NCBI RefSeq assembly: GCF_021130785.1
Contig: NC_060213.1
Span: forward strand, 96,402,501 to 96,466,500
Direction of reading: 5' to 3'
Length of the DNA: 64,000 nt
Source of the DNA: Homalodisca vitripennis
Lineage: Eukaryota > Arthropoda > Insecta > Hemiptera > Cicadellidae
Below the pieces are notes generated by a model, which was not told the origin of the DNA, did no database searches, and worked only from the letters and a program-made list of their open reading frames with translations. A program made the position numbers and the translations under genes. Every line of letters starts with the position of its first letter. The stretch's first letter is position 1. This document shows, piece by piece, positions 48,930-60,637 of the stretch.

Positions 48930-49290
48930 AAAGGTGTTTCTAGAGCTTAAGAGTTCTCGATTTATAAAAAAGTATGTATACAAAATAAAATGTTTTACCT
49001 TCAATCATAGTATTAAAATCAAGGCATATTAAAACAGTATAAATAATGAATTACTTGTAACGTATGGTAATTATATATTTACATTATTTATTAATATTAC
49101 ATATACAGAACGGTAGTTACAAAAGAAAACAAAAACCTCTTAACATTTTATTGGTTAAAATTTGACTATGGGGGCGTTAACAAAATAACTGTAATATAAG
49201 AAGCACTTCAGTCACAGGCAAAGCTGTTCTTAAACTATGTAAAATGGCTCTTGTCTCATAGACTAGAACAAAAGTAATTTATCCTAAGTA
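48930..49290 (-). repeat. Right arm of long inverted repeat (family 1)
   Basis: Inverted partner of 47040-47475, with a spacer of about 1.45 kb. Either two oppositely inserted copies of family 1 or the ends of one larger foldback-type element. Confidence 0.8.
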
Positions 49291-49299
49291 ATGCAATGG

Positions 49300-50390
49300 T
49301 ATCTATACTACTGTGTTACCATAAAAATTGATATTATATGTATAGTGAGTAACAAAAATATGTTCAGTTGAAGCATCAAGGAGTGACCTAAAATGATACT
49401 GTAAAGGATTGAAATGTTTCTAATGCTTGTGGTATTAAAAGGCGAGTAAGAGGAACTATTACAGAACTAAAGCGCCCTTGGAATGTAACTTGTTGCTTTG
49501 AGCCAGTTACTTGCAATTATGTCATACCAATTTAGCTTTTCCACATGCTTTAGAGGACGAATTGAAGGGTTCTTGTTCTCGGCTCATTTAGGCTTGGAGT
49601 TACTCGTTCAAAACTTTGAATATGGAAGGGCAGATCGTTTAAAAGGAGTGATGTGTTAATTATGTGGATAAGTACAGATTGACTTTATCTTCACTGGTGA
49701 AGTTTGTCACAATATGTATTGTGATATAAAAGACAAATTGATTACAATTTCAATATGTATATAAGTTATAGCTACAGTGAGTGGCAAGTTTAAAAATTGA
49801 TTTTATAAAGAAAAGTATATTATAAATTAAATATAATACTAAAAAGGCTTATCAGTAAAACTTCTTTACCCCTTTACGCTATTCTATGTACGAGATCCAG
49901 TCATATTTTGTTTCTAAACAACAAAAGTTTTTTATATTCATTTCTTTAGGTCTGATTAAAAGATAATTGTAAATTCTGCTAAAATTGTTTGTACCCTCAC
50001 AGGAAGATTAATGATTTTTTCTATGTTTTCTCTCTCGGGAAAGTGTATATTGACAAGGGCCTTAACCTTACTTGAGGTTTCTATTAACCTTAACTTGTTC
50101 GTTAATAGAAACAATATTTCATAAATACCAAGTACATTACGTTAAACTTCACACCAGCCCATTTGTTTGCTTGGAAACAGCTCTGGAAACATAATTAATA
50201 GTAACAAGATTCATAAAAATTACTAATATGAAAAATAAATAAAAATAACTGGAAAATCAAAATTTTCGTACCTTAGGCGTGATTTCAATACGATAATATT
50301 CGTTGTTTAAAGTTTTTCGTTATTGCCGATAGAAGGTTTAAAAGGATAATAGGTTTTGGAAATTTGTCAGAACATATTTCATAACGATGT
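49300..50390. other. Intergenic, nothing recognised
   Basis: AT-rich sequence between the inverted-repeat element and the Penelope-like fragment. No frame, RNA or repeat that I can support. Confidence 0.5.
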
Positions 50391-50417
50391 CATATTGACA
50401 TAACGATGACATAAAAC

Positions 50418-50447
50418 ATTTGTAACATATAACGATATGTTACAAAT
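50418..50447. other. Perfect 13-bp stem hairpin in Penelope terminal repeat
   Basis: ATTTGTAACATAT and ATATGTTACAAAT flank a 4-base AACG loop. It lies next to the hammerhead-like hairpin at 50460-50491 in the same terminal repeat. Confidence 0.85.
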
Positions 50448-50786
50448 TTTTAACACAACGTTTCGAGGATCCAATTCTATCCTCTTCGTCAAATGAGGAG
50501 ACAATTAGTATATAAGAGTTATAACGTGCAGTAACATTCTGTTACTAAAAAAAGAAAGTATAAAACATATGTATATAATTATAAACCTTTTAAAACTTTT
50601 ATTTTCATACTATGTACATTTCGAATTCTGGGAATTCATTTTCAGATACTAAGGTTAAGTTAAATTATGAAAATAAATAAATAAAACCCAAATTTGCATG
50701 TGTTTTTTCACTGCTTTGGTGGCTAAATTTGTTGTATTTAATTTTATGTGTGATCAATGTATATTGTTCAAAAGTCTATCGAATAA

Positions 50787-51349
50787 TTAATTTTTTGTTA
50801 AAAAATCTTTGTCATTTAATAATATATTATGATTAATTTTGGCACTTTTGTGAATTTCAAAATGTTCTAAATTAGACAATAGGCGACTTTTTTGCTTGTG
50901 TGTAAAATTTCAAGATTGTTTTCGGTGTTAGTGTATGTATGGCCGGTGTTATTTAAATGGTCTGCATATTTTGAATTTGATGATGTTTTCAATGCTTTTA
51001 TGTGTTCATTAAATCTAATTTTGAAGGATCGGCCCGTTTGTCCAATATAGTGGGACTGACAATCGTTGCAATTTAATATGTATACTCCACTATTGTTAAA
51101 TTTTTAATTTTGATTTTGGTTTGTTGAATTGCTTTTGTTTTTTATTAAAAATCCGAGGTTGTTCGAGGTTTTGAAATCCAATTGATATCCTTGTTGATAA
51201 AATGATTTGTTACAATGAAATTTGTGACAATGTTTACCAAGGTAGTCTGATTAAATGTATTTGATATCTCTTTCTTCTTTTTTCTTATTTTCTTTCTTTG
51301 TATAGTTCTTCAATAATACATCAATCATGCTTGGTTTATATCCATTATT
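50787..51349 (-). pseudogene. Penelope-like ORF fragment: RT tail and GIY-YIG endonuclease
   Basis: Reading from 51349, NNGYKPSMIDVLLKNYTKK resembles the segment after the RT domain. After a stop, YLGKHCHKFHCN and a linker follow, then the nuclease block SGVYILNCNDCQSHYIGQTG followed by RSFKIRFNEH (about 51095-51005). This matches the C..C...YIGQT.R.F..R..EH pattern of Penelope-like GIY-YIG domains. Defects: at least two in-frame stops, plus a frameshift in an A run at 50888-50893, after which the frame ends NHNILLNDKDFLTKN. Inactive. Confidence 0.85.
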
Positions 51350-51655
51350 TTAGTATTAAACATGTCCGACAACTGCTTGAAGTCATGAAGTCCAGACAGA
51401 AGGTAATAACCCTGGCGTTTTCAATGTACAGAATGGAAGTTACGAGCACGAGAAATCAGAGCACAAACACGACACGCCAGTGCAGGCGACTATAAGACAC
51501 TGACTTGTAACAGCTAGGTTTATTTTCTCCTTTTTTGGATCCCAAGGAAATATTAGGGTATTTAAATTATTTTCTTTTCTTCATTTTTCTTTCATTCCTT
51601 TAGTGGCTCTCCACTGCTCCAAGCTCTAACTTTTATATACTAATTGTCTCCCCAC

Positions 51656-51690
51656 CTGACGAGGATAGCGCTTAATCCTCGAAACGTGTT
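51656..51690 (+). ncRNA. Hammerhead-ribozyme-like motif in Penelope terminal repeat
   Basis: CTGACGA, then a GAGGAT...ATCCTC stem, then GAAAC. The conserved CUGANGA and GAAA boxes of a hammerhead are present, and Penelope-like elements are known to carry hammerheads in their terminal repeats. The 6-bp stem overlaps the GA of the core and leaves two extra bases before GAAA, so the fold is not canonical. A related, more diverged copy is on the minus strand at 50460-50491. Confidence 0.4.
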
Positions 51691-52327
51691 ATATATTTTG
51701 GAACACATACCGATTGAAAATTTCTGAAATAATATTACAATAGTATTATTTTCAATGCTAGCAGTATTTCTTCATCAGAGCCACCCATAATTGCTTGTTA
51801 GAAATCTGGATGCGAGTATTAGACGATGGATTAAGAAAATGACACTATATAACACTAAAAAAATCATTGTATACATAATGGTTCTTAAACTTGTAACAAT
51901 AAATATCAATTAATTATCAGTCTCGAATATTATTTACATCTTTGATACAATCACACCAGCTCAGATAAAAATGCTGCCACCGCACTTTATCGTAGACATC
52001 ATCTTGATACTCAATCAGGCTAAAGAGATCTCTACATTACTAAGAATGCAAATAAAGTGAAAATATCAAAGATACACTTTAGATAACATAAGACTATATG
52101 CAGCGTTAGTAAAGATTTACTCAAGTCTTGGATGGCTAGCGCCGAGACGCATTTCGCAGCAATTATCTCGACCCTTGACTAATTGCCGGGCAACTTCTCT
52201 GGTTTATGGCTTTCAACTGTCTGTGGAGAAAATTGGCTGGGTGAGTTATTATAGAGTTAATTGGTGGATATACATTATTCTTTACGTACGTCTTTAACTT
52301 TCTGACCAAAAGATTTATAACATAGTA

Positions 52328-53686
52328 CAGGGTGACTGCCGGGAACCGGACGAAGTTGCAACAGCTGTTACATTGTTGTTACACGTTCTAGGGAGATTGA
52401 GGTTATGTCATTGTTTTGAGTAAGCTTTACCATTTTAGTCACGATGGATCAGTGGTCAGTTTAGCATCGTGTTTTTGCATATGACACATTTATTAAAAAT
52501 GGCGAATCCGTTATCAAAACACAGCGTATCTTCCGACGCCACTTTAATATTGCGCGAAATGACACGGTTCCAAGCCGGAATACATTGCTAAGATGGGTGC
52601 ACAAGTTCAGAACAACAGGAACAGTATCAAAGAAAAAGCCACCCTGTCCAGCAAGAACAGTGAGAACACCAGACAACATCGCTAGAGTGAGAACTGCTTT
52701 GATGAGGAGCCCGTGTCGCTCTGCACGAAGACACGCACAAGAGCTACGCATGAAGCGCGATTCTGTCAGAATAATTTTAAAATCAGATTTGAAATTTCAT
52801 CCCTATAAAATACAGGTGGTACAGCAACTGAAAGAGAGGGACTATGGACAAAGAGAAGATTTCGCAGTACGTATGCAGGTGTTGTTTACTGATAATCCTG
52901 ATGTAATGATGTTAATGAGCGACGAAGCTCACTTCCACTTAAACGGTTCAGTGAACAAACAAAACTTACGATATTGGGCTCCTGAAAATCCATGTAACTT
53001 TCATGAAAAACCACTCCACTCTCCAAAAGTAACGGTTTGGTGTGCTGTAGGGCACTTTGGGATAATTGGTCCGTATTTTTTTGAGGAAAATGGAGTCACA
53101 GTGACAGTGAATTCTGCACGCTATGTTCACATGTTGGAAACATATCTCAAGCTACAACTTCGGAGGCGAGGAATAAACGTGAAAAATGTTTACTTCCAAC
53201 AAGATGGGGCTACAGCGCATACTGCCGCTGCATCGATGCGAGTTGTGAAGAAGATGTTCCCTGGCAAGTTGATTTCACGTTTTGGTGACGTGCCGTGGCC
53301 GCCGAGGTCACCAGATTTGTCGCCCTGTGACTATTTCTTATGGGGGTATTTGAAAGCTCGTGTCTATGTTCACAAACCACGAACATTATTGCAGCTAAAA
53401 GATGCAATCACCGAAGAGGTGAATTTGATTGGACAAGACATGTTGATGAGAGTGCGTAATGATTTTCTCCAGAGGTTGGAAACCTGTATCCAGGTTAACG
53501 GCCATCACATGCATTATATCATCTTTAAGAAATAAACCCAAACTAGGATAAAAGGTTCCATAAAACATACGTTTTTTGAAATGGTATGTTTTCACCAATA
53601 TAAATTCCACAATTAAATAATTTTACAATATAAAATAAGGTTGTACTATTCATTTAAAATACGTCCGGTTCCCGGCAGTCACCCTG
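52328..53686 (+). mobile_element. Tc1/mariner element, DD41D (rosa-like)
   Basis: 1359 bp bounded by identical 25-bp terminal inverted repeats beginning CAGGGTGACTGCCGGGAACC and flanked by TA on both sides (52326-52327 and 53687-53688). One long transposase frame fills the inside. Sharp ends and a nearly intact frame indicate a fairly recent insertion. Confidence 0.97.
52444..53535 (+). pseudogene. DD41D mariner transposase with one premature stop
   Basis: Frame of 363 codons from ATG at 52444, with a single TAG at codon 7 (52462-52464), probably from CAG by C to T. The rest, including the uninterrupted 316 codons from ATG 52585, is open. An N-terminal helix-turn-helix region (about codons 10-120) would bind the inverted repeats. 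Catalytic aspartates are in SDEAHF (codon 160), QQDGAT (254) and SPCDYF (296), and the last two are 41 residues apart, diagnostic of the DD41D group. WPPRSPDLSP precedes the third D. Translation from 52585 would keep the catalytic core but lose most of the first DNA-binding helices. Confidence 0.93.
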
Positions 53687-53699
53687 TATGTAATAACTT

Positions 53700-56600
53700 G
53701 GTTCTATGCAATTGTCAAATTCATGGATACATAAACATTAGCATTATTTATGAAAATTAGAGAATTTTTAGTTGGATGATTTTGTTTTTTTAGTAACCGG
53801 TTCATAATGAACTGAAATTATAAAAAATGTGTCATTTAAGTTGAATTTTGAGTTACGCGGATAAATAAATGGTTCTAATTTCATTGGCTGCTTGGAAAGA
53901 AGAGTTTAAATAATGAGGCAGAAAATTTTGCATTTATGTTCAATTCACAGAGGAATAAATCCTTATCATATCATCCAGGAAAGATGGGTTTTATTGCTCA
54001 TATTCATAGCGAATGTCATTTTAGCTCTTATTTTTTAACATTTCTAACAAAATGCATGAAAATAAAAGTAGGAAAGAACGCAAATGTTAAATAAAAGTGA
54101 AGGTTATAAATTCCTTTCTTACGAAATACTTATAACTTTTATTCATTCTTGTATTCATTTAACTCTTTGTTATCGTGCTAAAATGCAAATACCCATCAAA
54201 GTTGAAATTGATATAAAAATTACGATGTTCGGTAAGATGGTGTCTAAGTATAATATTATAATGCTTTTACCCAATGAGAGGCAATCATTAAAAAACTAAT
54301 GGATTCTTTTTGTCAATAAATTATTAAAAGAAATATCTTGATACGTTTCCATGAACCTGTACAAAATGGGCTTTTATTTCAATAACTACGTCAACAGATA
54401 CGAGGGCTGTGGCTTGAAAACAAGGAAAATTCCAATTAACGAGAGATCTTTGTAAAGTTGACACACATTTTATATAATCTTTGTTCTGAAAGGGTGGATA
54501 TAAACACTGCCCAACCCCTTCCTAAAAGGCCATTAGCCTGTCTGATGCACAAAGTTAAACTGGGCTCTTTTGTCTAAAGAGACTATTCTTTAAGATTTAT
54601 CACGTAAGTTTTAGGTCCCATTGTATTATAAATCTATAGTTCCGAAGAATTTTTTTTACTATTTTAAAGTATAACTACGCTGTATGATTTAAGTTCAAGT
54701 CAATTTTAAAAGCACAAATACGAAATGAAGGGTATAGACGCATTTTGTAGTATAAAACACAAACATAAATTAATCGTGTACGTATAGTTTTTCAGCCAAA
54801 TTTCTAAAAGTAAGATACTTATAGTAATTTAATTAGACAACATTATTCCCACATATTAATTAAAAATGCCTAAAAGCTTAAATTAGAGTATTTGCTGTGT
54901 ATTAGTGTTATATCAGAGTTGTTGAGAAATGTGGCAAATTAAAACACTCTTTTAGTATAAAACTTTAATATAATAAATACCAGTATACGATATCCATCCA
55001 TCCTAATCCATCTTATTAACGATATGTAATTTGAAAGAATAAAAGGTTTTCGATGTTTTTATAGTTTTTAGTGTTTAGCAATCTGATTATGATAATTTTT
55101 GTTTATATTACAGTGATTAATATTACCGCGAAAGGTTAAACTGCAATTCAAACCCGCACAAAAATGTGTGTAATATCCCTTTATGATAATTACCGTTCTG
55201 CATTTCTAGATAGTTTCTGACGAGCAGTTAGTAATCAGAAGGCCAACATTGGGAAAGTATCTCATTCGATCCTAGGTCTGAGATGGAAAAGATTGTATAC
55301 GAAAATAAACATCCCTCCGTATCCCCTCCTGGACCCACTCCATCCAGCCAGTCTCTGAACTACTTACCACCTCTTTCTCATTTAAACTAATTAAATTTGA
55401 TGTTAATGCTGCTACTTCTAGTAATATTTCTAAAAATTCAAAGATGGATATATGTGGGTGATGAATGAATACTATGATAGCACATTTTCTATAGATTTTA
55501 TAATTATGTATTTAAATGTTCAAGGTCAAAAACATAATACCTCAGTTTTAGAGAGTTCCTTAATAAATTGAACGTTTCCATAATATGTCTTTATGAAGAT
55601 AGATTTTTCCTTGTGTAGTGGATTTTACTGTGCAAGTTCTTACTACTGTAAGAATCATATTACGGGAGGTACCGCAAAACACTTAAAAATATTTTACTGA
55701 ATAAATACGAATCAATCATGTGTGACCTAAGTCAGTTCAGTGAGGAACTAGATTTTCAAGCATCCGCGGTGTTCATAGACAAGTTAAAAACTCTTTTAAT
55801 CTCATTATATAATGGTAATCCAAATAATTAATAAAATATTTTAGAACCTTTTTAAAAATTCTTAAGTCATATGAATGCTACAATATCTTAGTTGGGCGGT
55901 TAAAAGGTTGATATTAAACAACAGATTTGATGTGACAAAAAAAATCAAAACATTTAGGACAGTATTACATATTTTAAGCAATCTAATTTTTATCACTTAA
56001 ATGATAAACCTACACGAGGAAAAAACTGCCTCAATAACGTATTTTCTGTAAAACAATCTCAGATATAGGCATCATTCAAACCATTGAATTCCCTTTCTCT
56101 GGCCATCTAGGTCTAACTTTTGATTTCACTGTGAAGAAGAAAGATTTCCATGGGTTGCTCAACTTCTCAACAATTACATTCTCAGTCAAGCACTATTTAC
56201 CAATACAACGTAGCAGCATCGGTCTCGAGTTTGGCCGTTTTTGATTGGTCAAAGATATCAATAGTAAATCTAGAAAATAAATGCTCAGAAATAAAATGTA
56301 TGGCTGTTTTAAATCTGATAACTTAAATATTGATTACTTAAAATCGATTTAAAAACTAAGAATAAGTTTTGCAATAAAAGAAATCCAGATAAAACATGGT
56401 TTACAAGTAATTTGTTTTATATGAATAAAGACTTCTATTTTTAACTCCTTGATAAAGTTTCCAAACAATCAAAATAAATCATCAATTAAAAAAACCTGTT
56501 TATAATTTAATAAGTAGAAAAAAATAAATTTCAAGCTGCATGGAATTGAATAATGCTGAATGATAAACACAGTAAAATGACAAACGTAAAATTAATCCTA

Positions 56601-56740
56601 ATGAGTTCAATATGTATTTTATCGATTCTATAAATAAAATCAAACAAAAAGTATTTGGTTTTGGATTTCAAGTTTCCTTCATTGATTAAATCAAAATGAA
56701 ACTGTTACTACTAAAACATTTTCATCCCATTTGGTTTTAG
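53700..56740. other. Intergenic, no gene supported
   Basis: AT-rich DNA between the mariner element and the LINE relic. It contains one dispersed repeat (54480-54650). A less AT-rich stretch at 56050-56240 has no open frame of note. Confidence 0.5.
54480..54650 (+). repeat. Dispersed repeat family 2, copy 1
   Basis: The block AAAAGGCCATTAGCCTGTCT, then TGATGCAC-AAGTTAAACTGGGCTC and TTAAGATTTATCACGTAAGT, recurs in reverse at 63885-64000 with about 90% identity. It recurs more diverged in reverse at 59400-59575. Confidence 0.85.
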
Positions 56741-56749
56741 AAGGGGGAG

Positions 56750-57055
56750 ATGACCGTAGATGCCTTGGATGCGTTAGTAAAACAAGTTATTTTAATTCAT
56801 ATTCAAACTAGTTTTTGCGACCTGAGCAAAGCTTTTGATTGTTTAGATGGCAATATTATAATATAAAAACTTACATTCTGTGGTTTTCCTGGTTTTTTCC
56901 TAAATATTTTCAAATCTTATCTCTGTAATCGTAGGGAGATATTGTACATTAAGGGCAAGCGATCTAAAGAAGTTCATTTTAACTAGGGGGGTTCCTCATG
57001 GCTTTGTCCTCGCACCCGTTTTCTTTTTTAACTCCTTGATTGATGTCTATACAAA
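56750..57055 (+). pseudogene. LINE reverse transcriptase relic
   Basis: The frame reads CDLSKAFDCLDGNIII, a stop, then KLTFCGFPGFFLNIFKSYL, matching the LINE RT block with the DLSKAFD catalytic aspartate and the following KL..GI.G.....SYL segment. A further stop and a shift to the next frame then give GVPHGFVLAPVFFFNSLIDV, the GVPQGSVLGPLLF block. No continuation with the ADD motif could be followed downstream. A decayed fragment of a jockey/I-type element. Confidence 0.82.
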
Positions 57056-57059
57056 ATTT

Positions 57060-58335
57060 TATAAATAGTTATCATCTAATCCCTTTTTAAACCTCCATGA
57101 ATTCACAAGTATAAATCAGATTTCTTTCTGGTGAATGTAAAGAAAATAATATAATTAGATTATAAACACACATAATTTTATGTTTGTTTATCAGCAAGTT
57201 GTTTTGGAAGCAGCAACGTTTTCATTAACATGCCTCTGAGAGTCTGGATTTTCGCCATTTGGATATCTAAAGCCAAAATATTAAGCAAGCCTTGACATCG
57301 AAAGATACTTGCGATGTGCTTTGTCACAGTTACAGCCGGGAATAAAAAACAATTCTTCTAATTTTCAATTCTTCTCACTAAGGTATATAATAGCGCCTTT
57401 TTCGTTCTATGTTCTTGATTTATTAATAAAAACATCTTGCACAAATAAGTGTAGGCAAAAATTGTATTTTCAAACATATATTTGAGGTAATATTAAACTA
57501 TCGAACAAATATAACAAATATTTAACTTCAAACGTTTAAGCCTAACCCACAAATTGAAATGTTACTACATACGTATGTTTTCCACATAAGGGTACAGGCG
57601 TAGCGTGACCAAATGTCAGTACTACGGGAGGTAAGACTGAAAGGTAGAGAACCCCTGTACTAATAGTTCCTGAATGTGCTTAAGTGCTTTATACATGAGA
57701 AATCAGCAAATGTGAAATATCCTTTGAAATATATTGTAAGATAATGCAAAAAAATTATAATTTAATCCACAGCTTCAAATTGGAAACCAACTTTAATTGA
57801 CTTAGGGACGAGAACGCCTCTCAAGTTGTCCTCCACAACTTGCATTAGCATAGTTGGTGATAAAGTATCTTATTCGACAAAACAGTATTTTCCGTTATAG
57901 TTTTCGGAAGACGTTTTTATATATTGCATATCTTAATTAAATAAATGATAAAATGCATATAAATGAATGTAATTCCCTTGCATGGTTTTTCAAATTAGTA
58001 TATAATTTTACAGTGTTTAGCTCATCTTAAGGTTCTTCAAAAAGTAGGAACGTTTAAATTTAAAAGTTAAAAAAACTCCTAGAGTATTTTTATATACGTG
58101 CTGATAGGCATAATATAAATTGTATAGTATCTCATAAAATTGAATAGATACTTGATATATACTACGTTTATTAATATTAACACATTTATGAAAAAAATTT
58201 TAAATTGTTATCTTTGTATTTGTAGGGCTAGAGTTAATTTGAAGACGTAGCTGACTCCTTATAGAATGCAATTTATTTATAATATTTTTGCATGATAAGG
58301 GTGCTTTCATTAAATACCATTCAACATTCTCAACA
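57060..58335. other. Intergenic, nothing recognised
   Basis: May include unrecognisable flanks of the LINE relic. No gene or clear repeat supported. Confidence 0.45.
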
Positions 58336-58337
58336 TG

Positions 58338-58620
58338 TAGATTTATATAGATTTCCAACAGATTTTACATTGATTTCAAGCAATTTTAAATTTATTTTTA
58401 ACTGATTTTACATTCATTTCTAACTGATTTCATATTGTTTCCAACCAGATTTTCCATTTATTTCATATAGATTTCCCATTGGTTTCAAACATATTTTAGA
58501 TTAATAAAACAGATTTACAATTTATATTTAATATTGATTTCAACAGTTTTTCCATTGGTTCAAAACATATTTTGCAATGATTACAACAAATTTTACATTT
58601 TTATTACAATTTATTCAATA
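58338..58620. repeat. Degenerate 22-bp minisatellite
   Basis: About 12 diverged units of the type TTTCAACAGATTTTACATTGAT, AT-rich, with substitutions in every unit. Confidence 0.75.
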
Positions 58621-58686
58621 TTCGAGAGATTTTCATTATTTGAATCAGAATATTTATTATTATGATACAGATATTGATTTTTTCGA

Positions 58687-59187
58687 ATGACGTCGATTCC
58701 ATATTCACACTTCTTTGACAAACCTTTTATCGAGATTATCATTTTATTTGGAATACACAAAACTTGCACTAATTCTCAAACAGCTACTGATGAGTTACGC
58801 GTTCCGCAAGGAACGGCGTTCTTGATCAAAGCAGAAAATATATGTCTCGGAATAGGAATAAAAACACATGAGTACTGCTGTACTAACATACATTTCTATT
58901 TGATACAACAATGCACATTTATGACGTCGGCGTTCGCGGTAAACGTGACCTGGAGAATGTTCATCATTTTATTGTTTTGCATAATATTGATAAAAGAAAT
59001 GTATGTCATTGACATATTTATCTGTCTGTCAGAGTTTTGTATTCATATCAGTAATAGAATATCTCGAAAATATCTCATGATACTTAATATTAACACTATA
59101 ATACAACAAAACAACTGTAAAAAAACTTCAAAACATGTATACAATGAAATATATAGCACAATTGTTGAACATGTGATTGCATACTAA
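58687..59187 (+). CDS. Unrecognised 166-codon open frame, probably spurious
   Basis: Hydrophobic stretch at about residues 88-118; no recognisable family. The 3' part overlaps, on the opposite strand, a copy of the GACAGACAG-containing dispersed repeat (minus TTTCGAGATATTCTA near 59060-59080). This makes a real protein unlikely. Kept only because of its length. Confidence 0.12.
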   Translation: MTSIPYSHFFDKPFIEIIILFGIHKTCTNSQTATDELRVPQGTAFLIKAENICLGIGIKTHEYCCTNIHFYLIQQCTFMTSAFAVNVTWRMFIILLFCIILIKEMYVIDIFICLSEFCIHISNRISRKYLMILNINTIIQQNNCKKTSKHVYNEIYSTIVEHVIAY

Positions 59188-59399
59188 CTTGTTTATTCTG
59201 CAGCTGGATCTAGTTGCAGCTCCCTCTAGCAAGTTGCGATACCGGTAATAACATTTAAGGTTTTGATGTTTCAATTTATTGTTTTAAAATACTTTATAAA
59301 GTGTAACTACGACATTTAGACCTTTATAAAAAATATTAAAAGAATAGTAAGAATTATGAGAATCTATTCAATAATATTTATACACTATGTATCAGTACT

Positions 59400-59575
59400 T
59401 CGCATTATTTCCTTTAACGTAGAATCCATTAGTCTGCATTTACTACACAATAGGTCTCTAAACTTGCTCGGTAAATCTTATAAACTGTCTCTTTAAACAA
59501 AAGATACCGGTTAAACTTGGTCCATTATATCGTATAATGGCCTTTTTAGGGATTGCAGGTTGGTTTGTGGTACCT
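59400..59575 (-). repeat. Dispersed repeat family 2, copy 2
   Basis: The reverse complement carries AAAAAGGCCATTATACGA, AAGTTTAACCGGTATCTTTT and GTTTAAAGAGACAGT in the same order as 54480-54650, but diverged. Confidence 0.65.
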
Positions 59576-60274
59576 TTGTTTATTTTCTTTTATACAACAA
59601 AAATGCTTACAAAATACGTATTAAACTAAAATATACTAAAATTAAACTAAAATTTACTCACTTGACCTTTTTTCTACAACATTAACACTTCAATTAGTTA
59701 TACTAAACGTTTTTAAAAGTAAGGCCGTCCTATTCCAATTGAAAATGTTTATTGGCCTCCCTGGGAATCTAAACCGTAAAGGAGGAAATTCAAATACGCG
59801 TATTATTTGCATTATACGAGTTTTTAATATAAGTATTTTACTACATAGTCACTAATTTTCTAAATTATTTAGAATTGTTTACTAATAAATAATGCTTGTA
59901 CTTGTGACCAATTAGATTGTAGCGTCATAATAACAATGTTGAACCTCGTGCACTTTTATCATTTTACCATTAGTACAAGTATATTATATATCATTATTAT
60001 ATTAGTATATACATTTGGTCACGCCACCCCTTCCTTCATCATCTTATGTCATGAACACATGTAGTAAAATTTCAATTTGTACGTTAGGGGATAGGTTAGA
60101 GACTATGTTTTAAAGTTAAATATTTGATTATTGTTGTTAGAAACGTTTTATATTGCATAAATTATCTTTTTGGGCATACAATTTTGCATATATTTATTGC
60201 TTCCAGTAAGTTTTTCTTAATAAATTAATGAAACATAGAACAAAAAAGTAATTTGTTTATGAAATCTACAAAAT

Positions 60275-60637
60275 TTATTTAATGACGCTATTGCACTTAG
60301 TCACTATGAAACTTAGTCGCAGAGTTAGTAGTGTTTGAAATTTTAACAGTGAAAAAGCACACTCTAGGTAACTTACGATGTACAGGCTTGCCCAATAATT
60401 TGTTTTTAGATCAGGAAATTTTGAAAATCCAAACTTGCAGAGGTAGTTGATGAAAATTGCATTAAAAACTTTGCATCTTCCTAAGCAACTTTCTGATGCA
60501 AAGTTGTTAATGCAGTATTCATCAACATATGTCAACCAAAAATCTTCAACAACCATCTTTTGATATTCCGCAAGGGTTAGAATCTCATTTTTTCTAGATT
60601 GCCTGTTCCCAAACGTAGTCTTGAAGTACATCCACAT
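60275..60637 (-). CDS. Unrecognised 120-codon frame, possible exon
   Basis: The peptide starts MWMYFKTTFGNRQSRKNEIL and is less biased in composition than neighbouring chance frames. The frame contains a consensus splice donor, ATC followed by GTAAGT, at 60377/60376, which would end an exon after 87 codons. No domain recognised. It may be a host exon, a transposase fragment or chance. Confidence 0.25.
   Translation of the reverse strand: MWMYFKTTFGNRQSRKNEILTLAEYQKMVVEDFWLTYVDEYCINNFASESCLGRCKVFNAIFINYLCKFGFSKFPDLKTNYWASLYIVSYLECAFSLLKFQTLLTLRLSFIVTKCNSVIK

Larger units (their letters stand above)
50400..51770 (-). mobile_element. Penelope-like element remnant with inverted terminal repeats
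   Basis: A minus-strand coding remnant (50787-51349) ends in a GIY-YIG nuclease and is bracketed by two related terminal sequences in opposite orientation. Minus at about 50400-50530 and plus at about 51620-51760 share TATACTAATTGTCTCC, then TGACGA, a GAGGAT...ATCCTC hairpin and GAAACG. An inverted terminal copy next to a 5'-truncated body is characteristic of Penelope-like elements. The body is 5'-truncated near 51360, losing most of the reverse transcriptase. Confidence 0.8.

Noticed and set aside
52461..53610. Minus-strand frames of 65-96 codons over the mariner element
   Set aside because: They lie antisense to the transposase and have no domain.
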